Below, piece by piece: positions 8,355-17,149 of a stretch of DNA of 43,297 bases (position 1 is the stretch's first letter; each line of letters begins with the position of its first letter). Under the pieces are notes generated by a model. That model was not told the origin of the DNA and did not search any database. It worked only from the letters and a program-made list of their open reading frames with translations. The translations under genes were made by a program, and so were the position numbers. Source of the stretch: Planctomycetaceae bacterium (GTDB taxonomy: Bacteria > Planctomycetota > Planctomycetia > Pirellulales > Pirellulaceae); NCBI GenBank assembly GCA_007694185.1, contig RECD01000078.1, positions 1 to 43,297 of the forward strand, given 5' to 3'.

Positions 8355-9394
8355 CGGCGTGGCAGATTATCCTGCCGTGGCTCCCGGCGATGGCCATCCT
8401 GTTGTTGATCAGCGGGCTGATGAGTGGCAGCGAGGCGGCGCTCTTTTCGCTTCATCGCCGTGATTTGGAGCGGATGAAAAAGTCGGGCGGGCTGGCGGCG
8501 AGGGCGGTGCAAATGCTCCGCGATCCGGAGCACCTGCTGTCGGGAATTCTGTTTTGGAATCTGCTGGTCAACCTGACCTACTTCAGCATCGTGGGGATTA
8601 TCGGGGGGCGGTTGGAGCAGACGCCGGGCGGGGCCCGGGCGGCCATCGGCTTCACGGTTGCGAACCTGCTGATCGTGATCTTCTGCAGCGAGATGGTTCC
8701 CAAGAGTCTGGCGGTGCTCGCCCCCCGACGTCTCGCGACACTCTGTACCGTGCCGCTGGGTATCGCGCTGCGGGTGGTCGACCCGATCTTGCCCGTCGTT
8801 CGGGCCGCCAACACCTTGGCCCGTCGACTGATCTGGCCAGGGTTCGAAACCGAGCCGGAAATCGATCTGGACGCGATCCGGCGGGCGATCGATTTGGGAA
8901 CGGGTGACGCGGCGCTCGCCCTCCGCGAGCAAACCGCGTTGAAAAACTTGGTCGAATTGACTGACATGCGTGCCGACCAGTGCATGCGCCCCCGCAGCAC
9001 CCTGCCGCTCTGTCGGCACCCGATCGGGCCGGACACCTTGGCCGACATCCACCGCCGCAGCCTCGGCGACGCGCAAGCCGGCTCGGCCGCACCGAGCCGT
9101 TATCTGTTGGTCATCGAGACGGGTGGGGACGACATCGTCGGTTCGCTCAACCTCGAACAGCTCCGTCCCGGACAGGCGCGGGAGGCGTCCTCGAGGGTCG
9201 AGCCCGTCTGCTACGTCCCCTGGTCGGCCAGCGTTTCGTCCGTGCTGGATCGATTGCAGAAATTGCGGCTCAGCATGGCGGTGGTGGTCAACGAGTTCGG
9301 CGACACGATCGGCGTGCTGTCGCTGGAGGACATTCTGGAACAGGTCCTCGCGGGTCGTTTCCCTTCCCCGTCGCAAACTGTGGTGACGGAATGA
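8351..9394 (+). CDS. CNNM/CorC-type DUF21 and CBS-domain membrane protein (first of a pair)
   Basis: A 347-residue protein from a GTG start overlapping the permease stop. Residues 1-165 form a DUF21 membrane domain: 'LISGLMSGSEAALFSLHRRD' is the family signature in the first helix, followed by 'LLSGILFWNLLVNLTYFS' and the 'FCSEMVPKSLAV' motif. The C-terminal part (about 200-340) is a pair of CBS domains, ending in 'VVVNEFGDTIGVLSLEDILE', which is strongly conserved. Characterised relatives (CNNM, CorC, MpfA) export or regulate magnesium and related divalent cations. The C-terminal transporter-associated domain found in longer relatives is missing. The next gene is a diverged paralogue that overlaps by four bases, so they may form a heteromer. 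Confidence 0.9.
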   Translation: MTAWQIILPWLPAMAILLLISGLMSGSEAALFSLHRRDLERMKKSGGLAARAVQMLRDPEHLLSGILFWNLLVNLTYFSIVGIIGGRLEQTPGGARAAIGFTVANLLIVIFCSEMVPKSLAVLAPRRLATLCTVPLGIALRVVDPILPVVRAANTLARRLIWPGFETEPEIDLDAIRRAIDLGTGDAALALREQTALKNLVELTDMRADQCMRPRSTLPLCRHPIGPDTLADIHRRSLGDAQAGSAAPSRYLLVIETGGDDIVGSLNLEQLRPGQAREASSRVEPVCYVPWSASVSSVLDRLQKLRLSMAVVVNEFGDTIGVLSLEDILEQVLAGRFPSPSQTVVTE

Positions 9395-10353
9395 TCTGGG
9401 CGACCCTGGCGTTGTTTCTCGTCGGCATGCTGCTGAGCGCGTTCTTCAGTGGCACCGAGACCGGGATGTATCGTGTCTCTCGCACCCGCTTGGTGCTCGA
9501 CGCCTTGGACGGTTATTGGTTGTCGCGAGGGATGGTTTGGTTGCTCAACCACCCGACGATTTTCGTTGCTACGGCGTTGGTCGGAAACAACATCGCCAAC
9601 TATCTGGTCAGCCTGTCGATCGTGATGTTGGCGTCGACTTGGGGCACCGCCCAAGGGATCGCTGCGGAAATGTTGGGCACGATCCTGATGACGCCGGTCG
9701 TATTCGTGTTCGGCGAACTGCTTCCCAAATACCTGTTCTACAACTCGCCTTATCGGTTGCTGCACAGGGCGAGACCGTTGCTGATCTTTTTCACGGTGCT
9801 GCTGGCGCCCGTGTCGCTCGTGCTCGGGATTCTCGGAAACCTGCTGCGGTTGGTGACCGGCGAGACGCCGATCCGCTTGCGACTTTCGATGCAGCGGTCG
9901 GAATTGGAGCAGGTGCTACGTCAGGGTCACGAGGCCGGGGTCTTGGCGGGGGGACAGAGACGCTTGGCCAGCAACCTGTTCGAAATCGGCAATCAGCCGG
10001 CGATCCGTTTCGGCACCCCGCCGCGTCGCTTGGCGATCGTCCAAGACCCGGTGAAGATCGAGGTGGCCACGGCGCAGGCACATTCCAAGGGGCAGAACTA
10101 CCTGCTGGTCGAACGTCGGAAGCGGATCATCGGTTTCATCTGGTTTCTCGATTTGGAAACCGACGGGCAGGTATTGGTTCGCCCGGTGATCCGTTGCTTG
10201 CAGGAGGAGCCGCACCTGGCGGTGTTGTACAAGCTTGTCGACGCGGGGGCCCAAGTCGCGTTGCTGGTCGATTCGTCCGGCCGTTTGCAGGGCGCCGTCA
10301 CCCGGCGGCAATTGCAGCGATCTTTCCTGGAAAAAAATGGCCGAGGCCTTTGA
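9391..10353 (+). CDS. CNNM/CorC-type DUF21 membrane protein (second of a pair)
   Basis: A 320-residue paralogue of the preceding gene, starting at ATG 9391 inside the ATGA overlap. The frame is open further upstream, but that part is a shadow of the first gene. The DUF21 domain is clear: 'LFLVGMLLSAFFSGTETGMY' opens it and 'FVFGELLPKYLFYNSPYRL' closes it. The cytosolic part (residues 175-320) is CBS-like but poorly conserved, and the strong EDILE-type signature of its partner is absent. The function is inferred to be divalent cation transport or its control, together with the upstream protein. Its last 23 bases overlap a terminator that serves the opposite strand. Confidence 0.88.
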   Translation: MIWATLALFLVGMLLSAFFSGTETGMYRVSRTRLVLDALDGYWLSRGMVWLLNHPTIFVATALVGNNIANYLVSLSIVMLASTWGTAQGIAAEMLGTILMTPVVFVFGELLPKYLFYNSPYRLLHRARPLLIFFTVLLAPVSLVLGILGNLLRLVTGETPIRLRLSMQRSELEQVLRQGHEAGVLAGGQRRLASNLFEIGNQPAIRFGTPPRRLAIVQDPVKIEVATAQAHSKGQNYLLVERRKRIIGFIWFLDLETDGQVLVRPVIRCLQEEPHLAVLYKLVDAGAQVALLVDSSGRLQGAVTRRQLQRSFLEKNGRGL

Positions 10354-10362
10354 GCCTTGGCC
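10331..10362 (-). terminator. Rho-independent terminator of the gntP transcript
   Basis: Reading the minus strand, GGCCAAGGC and GCCTCGGCC pair around a six-base loop (10338-10362, one G-U pair) and are followed by a T-rich run including seven Ts (10337-10331). It lies 71 bases after the GntP-family stop and inside the 3' end of the convergent CNNM-type gene. Confidence 0.75.
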
Positions 10363-10432
10363 GGGTCCGGGCCGACGCCGCAGCCCGGTATCGACGGCCT
10401 CCGAGATCGTCGGATGAGACGCTTGCCAACGG

Positions 10433-12319
10433 TCACATCAGCGGCATCAGTTGGCTGAGCAGGATCGTGATCAGCAGGCCGGATAGCCCCAGGATCGAAA
10501 GTAACGGGGTCCAACTGCGGAGCGTCTCGCCTTCGGTCAGCCCTCCCATTTTCGCGAACACCCAGAAGCCGCTGTCATTCATCCAACTGCCCATCAACGA
10601 GCCGCTGCCGATCGCCGTCGCGACGTAGACCGGATGGAAGTCGATCGTAGTGCCACTCAGGATCGCCCCCAGCATTGAGGAGGCGATGATCATCGCGACG
10701 GTACTGGAGCCTTGAGCGATCTTCAGAACCGCCGAGATCACGAAGGCGAGCAACAACAGGCCGACGCCGCTGCCGCCGCTGACGTCCGTGAACAGTCGCT
10801 CGATCGCCGGGCCGATCCCAGCGGCGGTCAGCATCGCGCCGAAGGCTCCGCCGGCCGAAGTGATCAGGATGATCACCCCGCCGCTCATCAACGCCTCTTC
10901 GACCTCGATCCCCAACTGCTGCAGGCTCAATTGCCGCACCTTCCAATAGGTCACCATCGCGACCAAAGCAGCGAGCAACAACGCGAAATTGGGATTGCTC
11001 CACATCTTCAGCCGATTGGCGAGATCTCGAGCTGGGGAATCCCACTCGTGGGCGGCGAAGAACTCGGGCAGCGCGTCTTCGAGCAGACTGCGATTCATCC
11101 GGCGTCGATCGACCGGCTTCATTCGCAACTGGTTTTCGGCCAACAGATCACGGGAAACCTGCGACAACTCGATTCCCTTGATGGCTTCGGCATCAAACAG
11201 TTTGGCATCCGACAGGACACGATCGAGCGTGTCGGCCAAGCGTTTTTGAGCTTCCTCTGCCGCGGCCGGATCGGCGGGCCACGATGTCGCGAGCAGTTCC
11301 TCACGCTGCCCGTCGCCCAACAGGCGACTGGACAAGATCCTACCGGCGGGGCTGGCCGGGTCGGCCCCTTGCATTCGCGCGATCAAGCCGGCCGGATCGG
11401 GCAGGTCGGCCGGGCGGATTGCGGCGCGGTCTTCCCGATCGGCTCGCGTCATCGCCAGCGTCCCCGACCCGATCATCAACACGGGCAGCAGTACCGGCAG
11501 CAGTGCGACGCCGAGCGACGGCAACGCCTGCACCTCGACCGGCGACTTGTTCTCGTCGCCCAGTCCGAGCGATCGCATCGGCACCGGCATCCGGTGATCG
11601 AGGGCCACCGAGAAGGCGAGCCCGATCAACGCGCTGGGCAGGGCGACCAAGACCCCGATCAGGATCATCACGCCGACTTCGACACCGAGGTTCGCACTGA
11701 CCAACAACGGGCCGGGGGTCGGCGGCACCAGCGTGTGGGTGATCGCCCCGCCGGTAGCGATGGCCAACAGGTAGCGGAGATAATGACTTTGGGTTCGGCG
11801 GTGCAGGCTGCGGGCCAGCGGCACCAACAGGTAAAACACGGTGTCAAAGAAGACCGGGATGGCGAGCAGGAAGCCGCTGGCCATCAGTCCCAGCGAGGCT
11901 TTCCGCTCCCCTGTAATCCCGACGGCCCAGCGGACGATGCGGTCGGCCGACCCGTTGTCGAGCATGCACTTGCCGATGATCGCCGCCATCGCGATCACGA
12001 TCCCGAATCCGCCGGCCGCCGTACCGAACGCGGAGACGACCGCCTCGATTCTCGCCGCCGGGTCGCCGCCGGACATCAGGCTGATCACGATCGCCGAAAT
12101 GATCAAAGCCAGGAAAGCGTGCATCCGCAAACCGATGATCATCCCCAGCACCAGCACGATGCCGACGCCCAGGGTGATCATGGCCCAACTGTCGGGTGAG
12201 AACGATTCGGTTGTGGCCTGCGCCAGCAACGCGCCTGCCGATCGGTCGAGAAGCGGATTGAGCATGAGCGACGGGCCGAGGGGGGAAGTTTCGGGGGCTG
12301 GAGCAGGGACCGTGGCCAC
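10433..12319 (-). CDS. GntP-family gluconate/organic acid:H+ symporter with a large insertion
   Basis: Inner-membrane permease of the GntP family: 'LLAIPVFFDTVFYLLVPLAR' and 'GGAITHTLVPPTPGPLLVSA' are hallmark motifs, and 'KIAQGSSTVAMIIASSML' and 'GSWMNDSGFW' match the C-terminal half. Members import gluconate or related sugar acids with protons. Usual length is about 440-450 residues; this one has 628, because roughly residues 285-445 carry a polar insertion between membrane segments, rich in Asp, Glu and Arg and predicted to be soluble. The start is GTG 12319, chosen because AGGAG lies eight to nine bases upstream; a later ATG at 12265 is possible. A clear terminator follows. No gluconate kinase or dehydratase gene is near. 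Confidence 0.9.
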   Translation of the reverse strand: MATVPAPAPETSPLGPSLMLNPLLDRSAGALLAQATTESFSPDSWAMITLGVGIVLVLGMIIGLRMHAFLALIISAIVISLMSGGDPAARIEAVVSAFGTAAGGFGIVIAMAAIIGKCMLDNGSADRIVRWAVGITGERKASLGLMASGFLLAIPVFFDTVFYLLVPLARSLHRRTQSHYLRYLLAIATGGAITHTLVPPTPGPLLVSANLGVEVGVMILIGVLVALPSALIGLAFSVALDHRMPVPMRSLGLGDENKSPVEVQALPSLGVALLPVLLPVLMIGSGTLAMTRADREDRAAIRPADLPDPAGLIARMQGADPASPAGRILSSRLLGDGQREELLATSWPADPAAAEEAQKRLADTLDRVLSDAKLFDAEAIKGIELSQVSRDLLAENQLRMKPVDRRRMNRSLLEDALPEFFAAHEWDSPARDLANRLKMWSNPNFALLLAALVAMVTYWKVRQLSLQQLGIEVEEALMSGGVIILITSAGGAFGAMLTAAGIGPAIERLFTDVSGGSGVGLLLLAFVISAVLKIAQGSSTVAMIIASSMLGAILSGTTIDFHPVYVATAIGSGSLMGSWMNDSGFWVFAKMGGLTEGETLRSWTPLLSILGLSGLLITILLSQLMPLM

Positions 12320-12394
12320 CTAGCATAACTCCTGCGCCGGGGGCTCTCCATGGCCGCAATCGCGATCAAGATGGCGCCGCGGCGATACCGGGCC

Positions 12395-12757
12395 CTAACG
12401 ATAGCGATCGAGCACCTCGGGCAACGGGTAGCTCGTCACATCGGGCTCACCTCGCTGCCGTTCCAACTCGACCAGCCTGGCATATCCGCGGCTGACCAGT
12501 TCCTGCCGGGCAGTTACAAAGGCGGGGTCGAGGGCCAGCCGATCGAAAGGGCCGCTGACGCTCACCGGCTCGAAATCGGGATGGTCGATGAATTGTGCCA
12601 GCACCGGGTTGCAGCGGATGTGCCGCTCCGCCGCGGTGTGCAAGACCTCGGGGTCGAGTTCCCCGATGACGAACCGCAGGTACAGGTCACTTTGGCTGAT
12701 CGTCTCGACGTCCTTCCCGCAGACGTCGCATCGATAACCCGCTTCGCACATCGCCAT
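12395..12757 (-). CDS. Small Cys-motif protein, unknown function
   Basis: A 120-residue soluble protein starting at ATG 12757 (ATG 12751 is the next choice). A CxxC pair at residues 10-13 ('YRCDVCGKDVETIS') and a later 'RHIRCNPVLAQFI' could form a metal site. The rest is helical and charged, with no motif I recognise. It is of a kind conserved among planctomycetes. It lies 75 bases upstream of the GntP-family start on the same strand and could be in the same transcript. The frame extends to 12802, but that extension has no start signal. Confidence 0.65.
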   Translation of the reverse strand: MAMCEAGYRCDVCGKDVETISQSDLYLRFVIGELDPEVLHTAAERHIRCNPVLAQFIDHPDFEPVSVSGPFDRLALDPAFVTARQELVSRGYARLVELERQRGEPDVTSYPLPEVLDRYR

Positions 12758-12913
12758 GATCCGAACCGTCCCGCGCAGGCGCAAAGTCAAGAAGGCCACC
12801 AACCGCTTCGGCCCAGGTTACCATCACCCTTGACGGGACACGACCGCGGCGATTGACTGGCCGCTGTCCCGCTAGGAACGGCGCCCTTTCCGAAGGTTGG
12901 AGGCATCTTGAAT

Positions 12914-14428
12914 ATGGTCGGCGAAATGAGAAAGAACCGGGTCCTGATCGCGGGGCTGTTCCACGAAACCCACACCTTCTTGAGCGAGCCGACGCCGGCG
13001 GAAGAATTTCGGTTCCTCGCGGGGGAAGAACTCTTGGCCGCCCGCGGCGATGCGTCGCCGTTGGGGGGCGTGCTCGAGTTCGCGGAACGTCAGGGCTGGC
13101 AGGTGTTGCCTGGGGTCTGGGGGATGGCGCTGCCGGGCGGGATGGTGGCGGATCAGGTCTGGGAAAGCTTTTGGTTGGCGCTCCGCGAATGCATCGCCAC
13201 GCAATCGACCGAGGGGATCGACGCGATCTATTTGGTGTTGCACGGGGCAATGGTATGTGAATCGCACACCGACGTCGAAGGCGATCTGCTGGGGCGACTG
13301 CGGGCGATGGCCGGGCTGGAGCAGGTTCCGATTTACGGCGTCCTCGACCTGCACGCGAACGTCTCACCGGCGATGATCCTTCGGTCGGACTGCTTCGTCG
13401 CCTACCGCGAGAATCCCCACTCGGATGCCCGAGAGGCGGCGGTCCGCTCGGCCGCGATGCTCAACGATCGACTCCGCGGCGGTCCGCGGCTGACCCAACG
13501 GCTCCGACAGGTCCGGATCGTCTGGCCGCCCACGGGCACGGGGTCGGCGAGCGACCCGATGCTCAGCCTGCTACGCCGGGCGCGCGAACTGGAAGCCGAA
13601 CACCCGTCGATCGCCTGCGTCAACATCCTGCCGGGGTTCGCGTTCGCTGACACCCCCGACACGGGGCTGGCGCTGACTGTGGTCGGGACCGCCGCGGCGA
13701 CCGATTTGGAGCAGGTGCTGGACGAGTTGGAGAACCTTGCTTGGCGACTTGCCCCGCTGGGAGTGCCACGCGATCTGCCGCTCGACGAAACATTGCGGGA
13801 TTGGCAATCGGCCCAACCGGAAGGGTTGACGGTCGTCGCCGAGCCCTCGGACAACATCGGCGGCGGGGCGCCGGGGGACGGCACCGGGTTGCTTCGCGGT
13901 TTGCTACGGCACGGCATTCAGGGTGCCGCGGTCTGTCTGTATGACCCGGTCGCGGTCGAGCGGACCGCCGGAGTCGCACCGGGTGAACAGATCGAATTGT
14001 CGCTCGGCGGCCGGGGCAGCCGATTGGACGCGGGGCCGCTGGAGGTGACCTGTGAGTTGGTCGACCGTCGCGACGGGCTATTCGAGCTCCAGGACAAGCA
14101 GAGTCACTTGGCGTCCGTCTCGGGCGATCGCTTCGACATGGGACAGTGCGCGATCGTCCGGCATCGCGGGGTGACGATCTTGCTGACCAGCCAGCGGACA
14201 CCCCCGATGGACCTGGGCCAATGGATCCATGTCGGACTTCGCCCTGAGTCGTTTCGGCTGATCGGGGTCAAGGCGGCGGTCGCGCATCGCCGGGCTTACG
14301 ACCCGATCGCCGCCCATCACCTGACGGTCGCGACACCGGGGCCCTGTTCGTCCGACCTGACTCAGTTCCCCTACCAGCACCTGCGACGGCCGTCCTTCCC
14401 GCTCGACCCGATTTCGACAACCGATTGA
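12914..14428 (+). CDS. M81-family metallopeptidase (MlrC-like)
   Basis: A 504-residue protein of the M81/MlrC family. The N-terminal motif 'GLFHETHTF' (residues 15-23) supplies metal-binding His and Glu, followed by 'LVLHGAM' and 'VLDLHANVS', as expected for the DUF1485 domain; the C-terminal domain (about 315 onward) begins near 'DNIGGGAPGDGTGLLR'. The founding member MlrC degrades linearised microcystin peptides, but most relatives are uncharacterised zinc hydrolases, so the substrate here is unknown. No signal peptide is seen. The start ATG 12914 lies ten bases after GGAGG; a TTG at 12908 and ATG at 12926 are possible but less well placed. It is divergent from the small Cys-motif gene. Confidence 0.9.
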   Translation: MVGEMRKNRVLIAGLFHETHTFLSEPTPAEEFRFLAGEELLAARGDASPLGGVLEFAERQGWQVLPGVWGMALPGGMVADQVWESFWLALRECIATQSTEGIDAIYLVLHGAMVCESHTDVEGDLLGRLRAMAGLEQVPIYGVLDLHANVSPAMILRSDCFVAYRENPHSDAREAAVRSAAMLNDRLRGGPRLTQRLRQVRIVWPPTGTGSASDPMLSLLRRARELEAEHPSIACVNILPGFAFADTPDTGLALTVVGTAAATDLEQVLDELENLAWRLAPLGVPRDLPLDETLRDWQSAQPEGLTVVAEPSDNIGGGAPGDGTGLLRGLLRHGIQGAAVCLYDPVAVERTAGVAPGEQIELSLGGRGSRLDAGPLEVTCELVDRRDGLFELQDKQSHLASVSGDRFDMGQCAIVRHRGVTILLTSQRTPPMDLGQWIHVGLRPESFRLIGVKAAVAHRRAYDPIAAHHLTVATPGPCSSDLTQFPYQHLRRPSFPLDPISTTD

Positions 14429-14564
14429 CCGAACGCGGTAGCCAGTGGCCCGAAAGCGGGGAATTGTCGCCGGAATCGGGCTTGCGAGCCCCCCGCGTCG
14501 CTTGGTAGCTCAACGGGACCGAGAGTGGTATCGGTTTCTAAGTCGGCAAGTGGGAGACCAGTTC

Positions 14565-14945
14565 ATGACGGTCGATAGGCTACGGCGGGTGATGTTGATC
14601 CTGATGGCGACATGCTGGGTGGGGCGTTCGGCGCGCGCTCAGTTGACCACCCCGATCGGCCAAGGCGTCGGCGGCAATCAGGTGGCGACGTTGGACCAGC
14701 AACTGATCAATCGCCTCCGCGCGACCACCGAGGATCGCCAGGCTTACATTCGGCTGGTCGTCCGCAAGACGGAAACCGGCGAGCTGGATCGTGCTCGGGT
14801 GCTGGCGATGGAACGCTTCGCCATCAAGCAAAACCCGCGATTTCCCTTCCCGTTCTTCGAGCGGGCGATGAAATTCGAGTCCGAGCGGGTCGGCGTCTTC
14901 CTGCCACCGGTTCGCTTGTTGGCCAGACCGAACGACGGCCGCTAG
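14565..14945 (+). CDS. Small secreted protein, unknown function
   Basis: A 126-residue protein with a signal peptide (Arg-rich start, then 'VMLILMATCWVG', cut near 'ARA'). ATG 14565 is chosen because the signal peptide begins there and GGGAG lies about nine bases before it; the open frame back to 14445 has no signal features. The mature part contains 'QQLINRLRATTEDRQAYIRL' and ends in basic sequence; no family is recognised. It stands between the M81 peptidase and a convergent response regulator. Confidence 0.7.
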   Translation: MTVDRLRRVMLILMATCWVGRSARAQLTTPIGQGVGGNQVATLDQQLINRLRATTEDRQAYIRLVVRKTETGELDRARVLAMERFAIKQNPRFPFPFFERAMKFESERVGVFLPPVRLLARPNDGR

Positions 14946-14978
14946 CCCTACTCAGGAGTGGGCAGGGGTGCGGCTCGG

Positions 14979-15416
14979 TCAATGGGTCTGCTCTTCCATC
15001 TCGCGGATATAAGCCCGCAAACGTTCCAGCTCATCGCTGACGCTCTTGAACCGCAACATGGTGGAGACTTTTTTCATCAGCGCCGTGCGGTTGATCGGCT
15101 TGCTCAAGAAATCGTCTGTACCGGCATTCACCGCCCGCTCGATATCGCCCAATTCGTTAAGGGCGGTGACCATCAGCACCATCACGCTGGAGGTGTTTGG
15201 GTCGTCCTTGAGTTGGCGGCAGACCTCAAAGCCGCTCAGTTTCGGCATCATCACGTCGAGCAGCACGAGATCGGGTTCGAAGGAGCGAACCTTGTCGAGC
15301 GTGTCGCGGCCATCGACTGCCGTTTCCACGTCACAATCGATCTCCGACAGGTAGGCTTCGAGCAACTCGCGGTTAGCCAAGTTGTCGTCCGCGATCAAGA
15401 TTCGATGGGTGGCCAT
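14979..15416 (-). CDS. Response regulator, receiver domain only
   Basis: A 145-residue CheY-like receiver. Acidic residues D10/D11, phosphoacceptor D54 in 'LVLLDVMMPKLSG', T84 and K106 in 'FLSKPI' are all present, so phosphorylation is expected. A short charged helix follows the receiver ('ELERLRAYIREMEE'), perhaps a dimerisation tail. There is no output domain, so it should act by protein contact or as a phosphate relay. ATG 15416 gives the normal N terminus; the frame is open further upstream without family similarity. It follows glyA on the same strand after 122 bases; no histidine kinase is in the window. Confidence 0.9.
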   Translation of the reverse strand: MATHRILIADDNLANRELLEAYLSEIDCDVETAVDGRDTLDKVRSFEPDLVLLDVMMPKLSGFEVCRQLKDDPNTSSVMVLMVTALNELGDIERAVNAGTDDFLSKPINRTALMKKVSTMLRFKSVSDELERLRAYIREMEEQTH

Positions 15417-15538
15417 GGCCGGGCGGCGTCCGATGCGGGGGCTGGGGTCCGAAGGAATTTCTGAGTAGGTATAGCCAGGGCGAGTTCGATCGCGGTTACG
15501 GAGGGCAGCGTCGCGGGCAGACGACGAGCCCCGATCGC

Positions 15539-16798
15539 TCAGGCGATCACCAGCTCCGTACGGTCCGCCGGAACGGGGAATCCCTCGCACAAATCGCGGA
15601 TTTCGCCGGCGATCCGATCCAAAACCGCTTCATCTTGGGGATGGGTCAGCGCTTCGTAGATCCAACCGCCGACCCGTTTCATTTCGTCGACTCCCATCCC
15701 CCGGGTGGTCAGTGCGGGGGTGCCGATCCGAATCCCCGACGGGTCCATCGGCTTGCGGGTGTCGAACGGGATCATGTTCATGTTGACGGTGATCCCGCAG
15801 CGGTGCAGCGTCGACTCGGCCCGCTTGCCTCCCAGGCCGACCGCCGTCACGTCGACGAGCATCAGGTGATTGTCGGTGCCGCCGCTGACCAGCGGCAAGC
15901 CGGCCGAAAGCAGCGATTCGGCGAGTGCTTTCGCGTTCGCCACGACTTGGCGGCCGTAATCCTTAAAGTCATCCCGCAAGGCTTCGCCGAAACAGACGGC
16001 CTTGCCGGCAACGACATGCATCAGCGGCCCGCCTTGAATTCCTGGAAAGACGCTGCGATTGATGTCCTTGAGCGATTCCTGACGGCACAGGATCAGTCCG
16101 CCACGAGGCCCGCGGAGCGTCTTGTGCGTGGTGGTGGTGACATAGTCGGCGCAGGGGATCGGGCTGTTGTGAACCCCCGCCGCGACCAGGCCGGCATAGT
16201 GAGCCATGTCGACCAACAACTTGGCGCCGACCTCGGCCGCGATCTCTGCGAACCGTTCGTGCGGGATCTCACGCGGGTAGGCACTCGCGCCGGCGACGAT
16301 CAGTTTCGGCTTGTGTTCTCGGGCTAATTTAGCGAGTTGATCGAAATCGAGCCGATGGCGGACCGGATCGACGCCGTAGCTGTGGAAGTCATAAAGTTGG
16401 CCGCTGATGTTCAGCTTCATGCCGTGGGTCAAATGCCCGCCTTGAGCCAAATCGAGCCCCAACACACAGTCGCCCGGTTGCAAACAGGTCAGGTAAACCG
16501 CCGTGTTCGCCTGCGAACCGCTGTGGGGTTGGACGTTGGCGGCTTCGGCGCCGAACAACCGGCATGCCCGTTCGATCGCCAGATTTTCGGCGACATCGAC
16601 GAACTCACATCCGCCGTAATAGCGTCGCCCCGGATAGCCTTCGGCATACTTATTGGTCAGCACGCTGCCGACCGCTTGCATCACCGAGTAGCTCGTGTAG
16701 TTCTCGCTGGCGATCAGCTCCAAACCGTCGCGTTGCCGCACAGCTTCAGCCTGGATCACGTCCCAAATTTCGAGGTCTTGGTGTTGCAGCGGGGTCAT
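15539..16798 (-). CDS. glyA: Serine hydroxymethyltransferase
   Basis: A 419-residue PLP enzyme that interconverts serine and glycine while loading tetrahydrofolate with a one-carbon unit; a cytosolic housekeeping function. The N-terminal '[10 protein letters not shown]', '[13 protein letters not shown]', '[10 protein letters not shown]' and the PLP lysine K226 in '[14 protein letters not shown]' are all intact. Length is normal for the bacterial enzyme. A candidate promoter lies about 110 bases upstream. No folate or glycine-cleavage genes are adjacent; a response regulator follows. Confidence 0.98.
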   Translation of the reverse strand: MTPLQHQDLEIWDVIQAEAVRQRDGLELIASENYTSYSVMQAVGSVLTNKYAEGYPGRRYYGGCEFVDVAENLAIERACRLFGAEAANVQPHSGSQANTAVYLTCLQPGDCVLGLDLAQGGHLTHGMKLNISGQLYDFHSYGVDPVRHRLDFDQLAKLAREHKPKLIVAGASAYPREIPHERFAEIAAEVGAKLLVDMAHYAGLVAAGVHNSPIPCADYVTTTTHKTLRGPRGGLILCRQESLKDINRSVFPGIQGGPLMHVVAGKAVCFGEALRDDFKDYGRQVVANAKALAESLLSAGLPLVSGGTDNHLMLVDVTAVGLGGKRAESTLHRCGITVNMNMIPFDTRKPMDPSGIRIGTPALTTRGMGVDEMKRVGGWIYEALTHPQDEAVLDRIAGEIRDLCEGFPVPADRTELVIA

Positions 16799-16908
16799 GC
16801 CGATGGTTCGATTCTCGGGGATAGGAATGGGAGCCCGTTAAGGCCGGGCAGCGGCAAATTCAAGCCTCAGACGAGCTTTGTGCGGTCATGGCGGCTCAAG
16901 ATACCGCA

Positions 16909-16937
16909 ATTGTCGACCGTGAGTCGGTTGCCGTCAA
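16909..16937 (-). promoter_or_regulatory. Candidate sigma-70 promoter of glyA
   Basis: On the minus strand TTGACG (16937-16932), a 17-base spacer and GACAAT (16914-16909) match the primary sigma consensus at five and four of six positions. The 5' leader to glyA would be about 100 bases. It was found by eye only. Confidence 0.4.
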
Positions 16938-16972
16938 TGCGATCGACTTGTCCGTTTCAAACCGCAAATTGC

Positions 16973-17001
16973 TTGCCTAATGAACAAAATGAATGCACAA
17001 T
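16973..17001 (+). promoter_or_regulatory. Candidate sigma-70 promoter of the metalloprotease gene
   Basis: TTGCCT, a 17-base A-rich spacer and CACAAT, each four of six to consensus, in the AT-rich patch about 150 bases ahead of the metalloprotease start. Confidence 0.3.
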
Positions 17002-17149
17002 CGATAAAGATTGCGTAAAGTCGACTGCCTTCCGCCTCCGCTGGCGTTGAGTACGGTCGTCCACTGAAAAGTAGAATTAGCCTGGATTTGCCGACCGCTG
17101 GTGCCTCGATCGCCTGCGTCACCTTCCTTAACTCTGGAAACCACCGCCG

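Larger units (their letters stand above)
16799..17149. other. Divergent intergenic region between glyA and the metalloprotease
   Basis: 351 bases. The right half (about 16960-17030) is clearly richer in A and T than its surroundings. It holds candidate promoters in both directions. I see no glycine riboswitch-like structure and no gene. Confidence 0.4.

Noticed and set aside
10354-10430. Terminator for the plus-strand CNNM gene
   Set aside because: The hairpin nearby has its T-run only on the minus strand, so it serves the gntP transcript; no plus-strand T-run follows.
10712-12199. A 495-codon plus-strand frame
   Set aside because: Antisense to the GntP gene; its Arg/Gln/His-rich composition is that of a shadow frame.
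14495-14570. A tRNA-like stretch (TGGTAGCTCAACGGG)
   Set aside because: It resembles a D-arm, but no anticodon stem, T-arm or acceptor stem can be paired, and it runs into the start of a secreted protein.
16799-16908. Glycine riboswitch in the glyA leader
   Set aside because: The leader shows no tandem-aptamer-like pairing or conserved riboswitch segments by eye.
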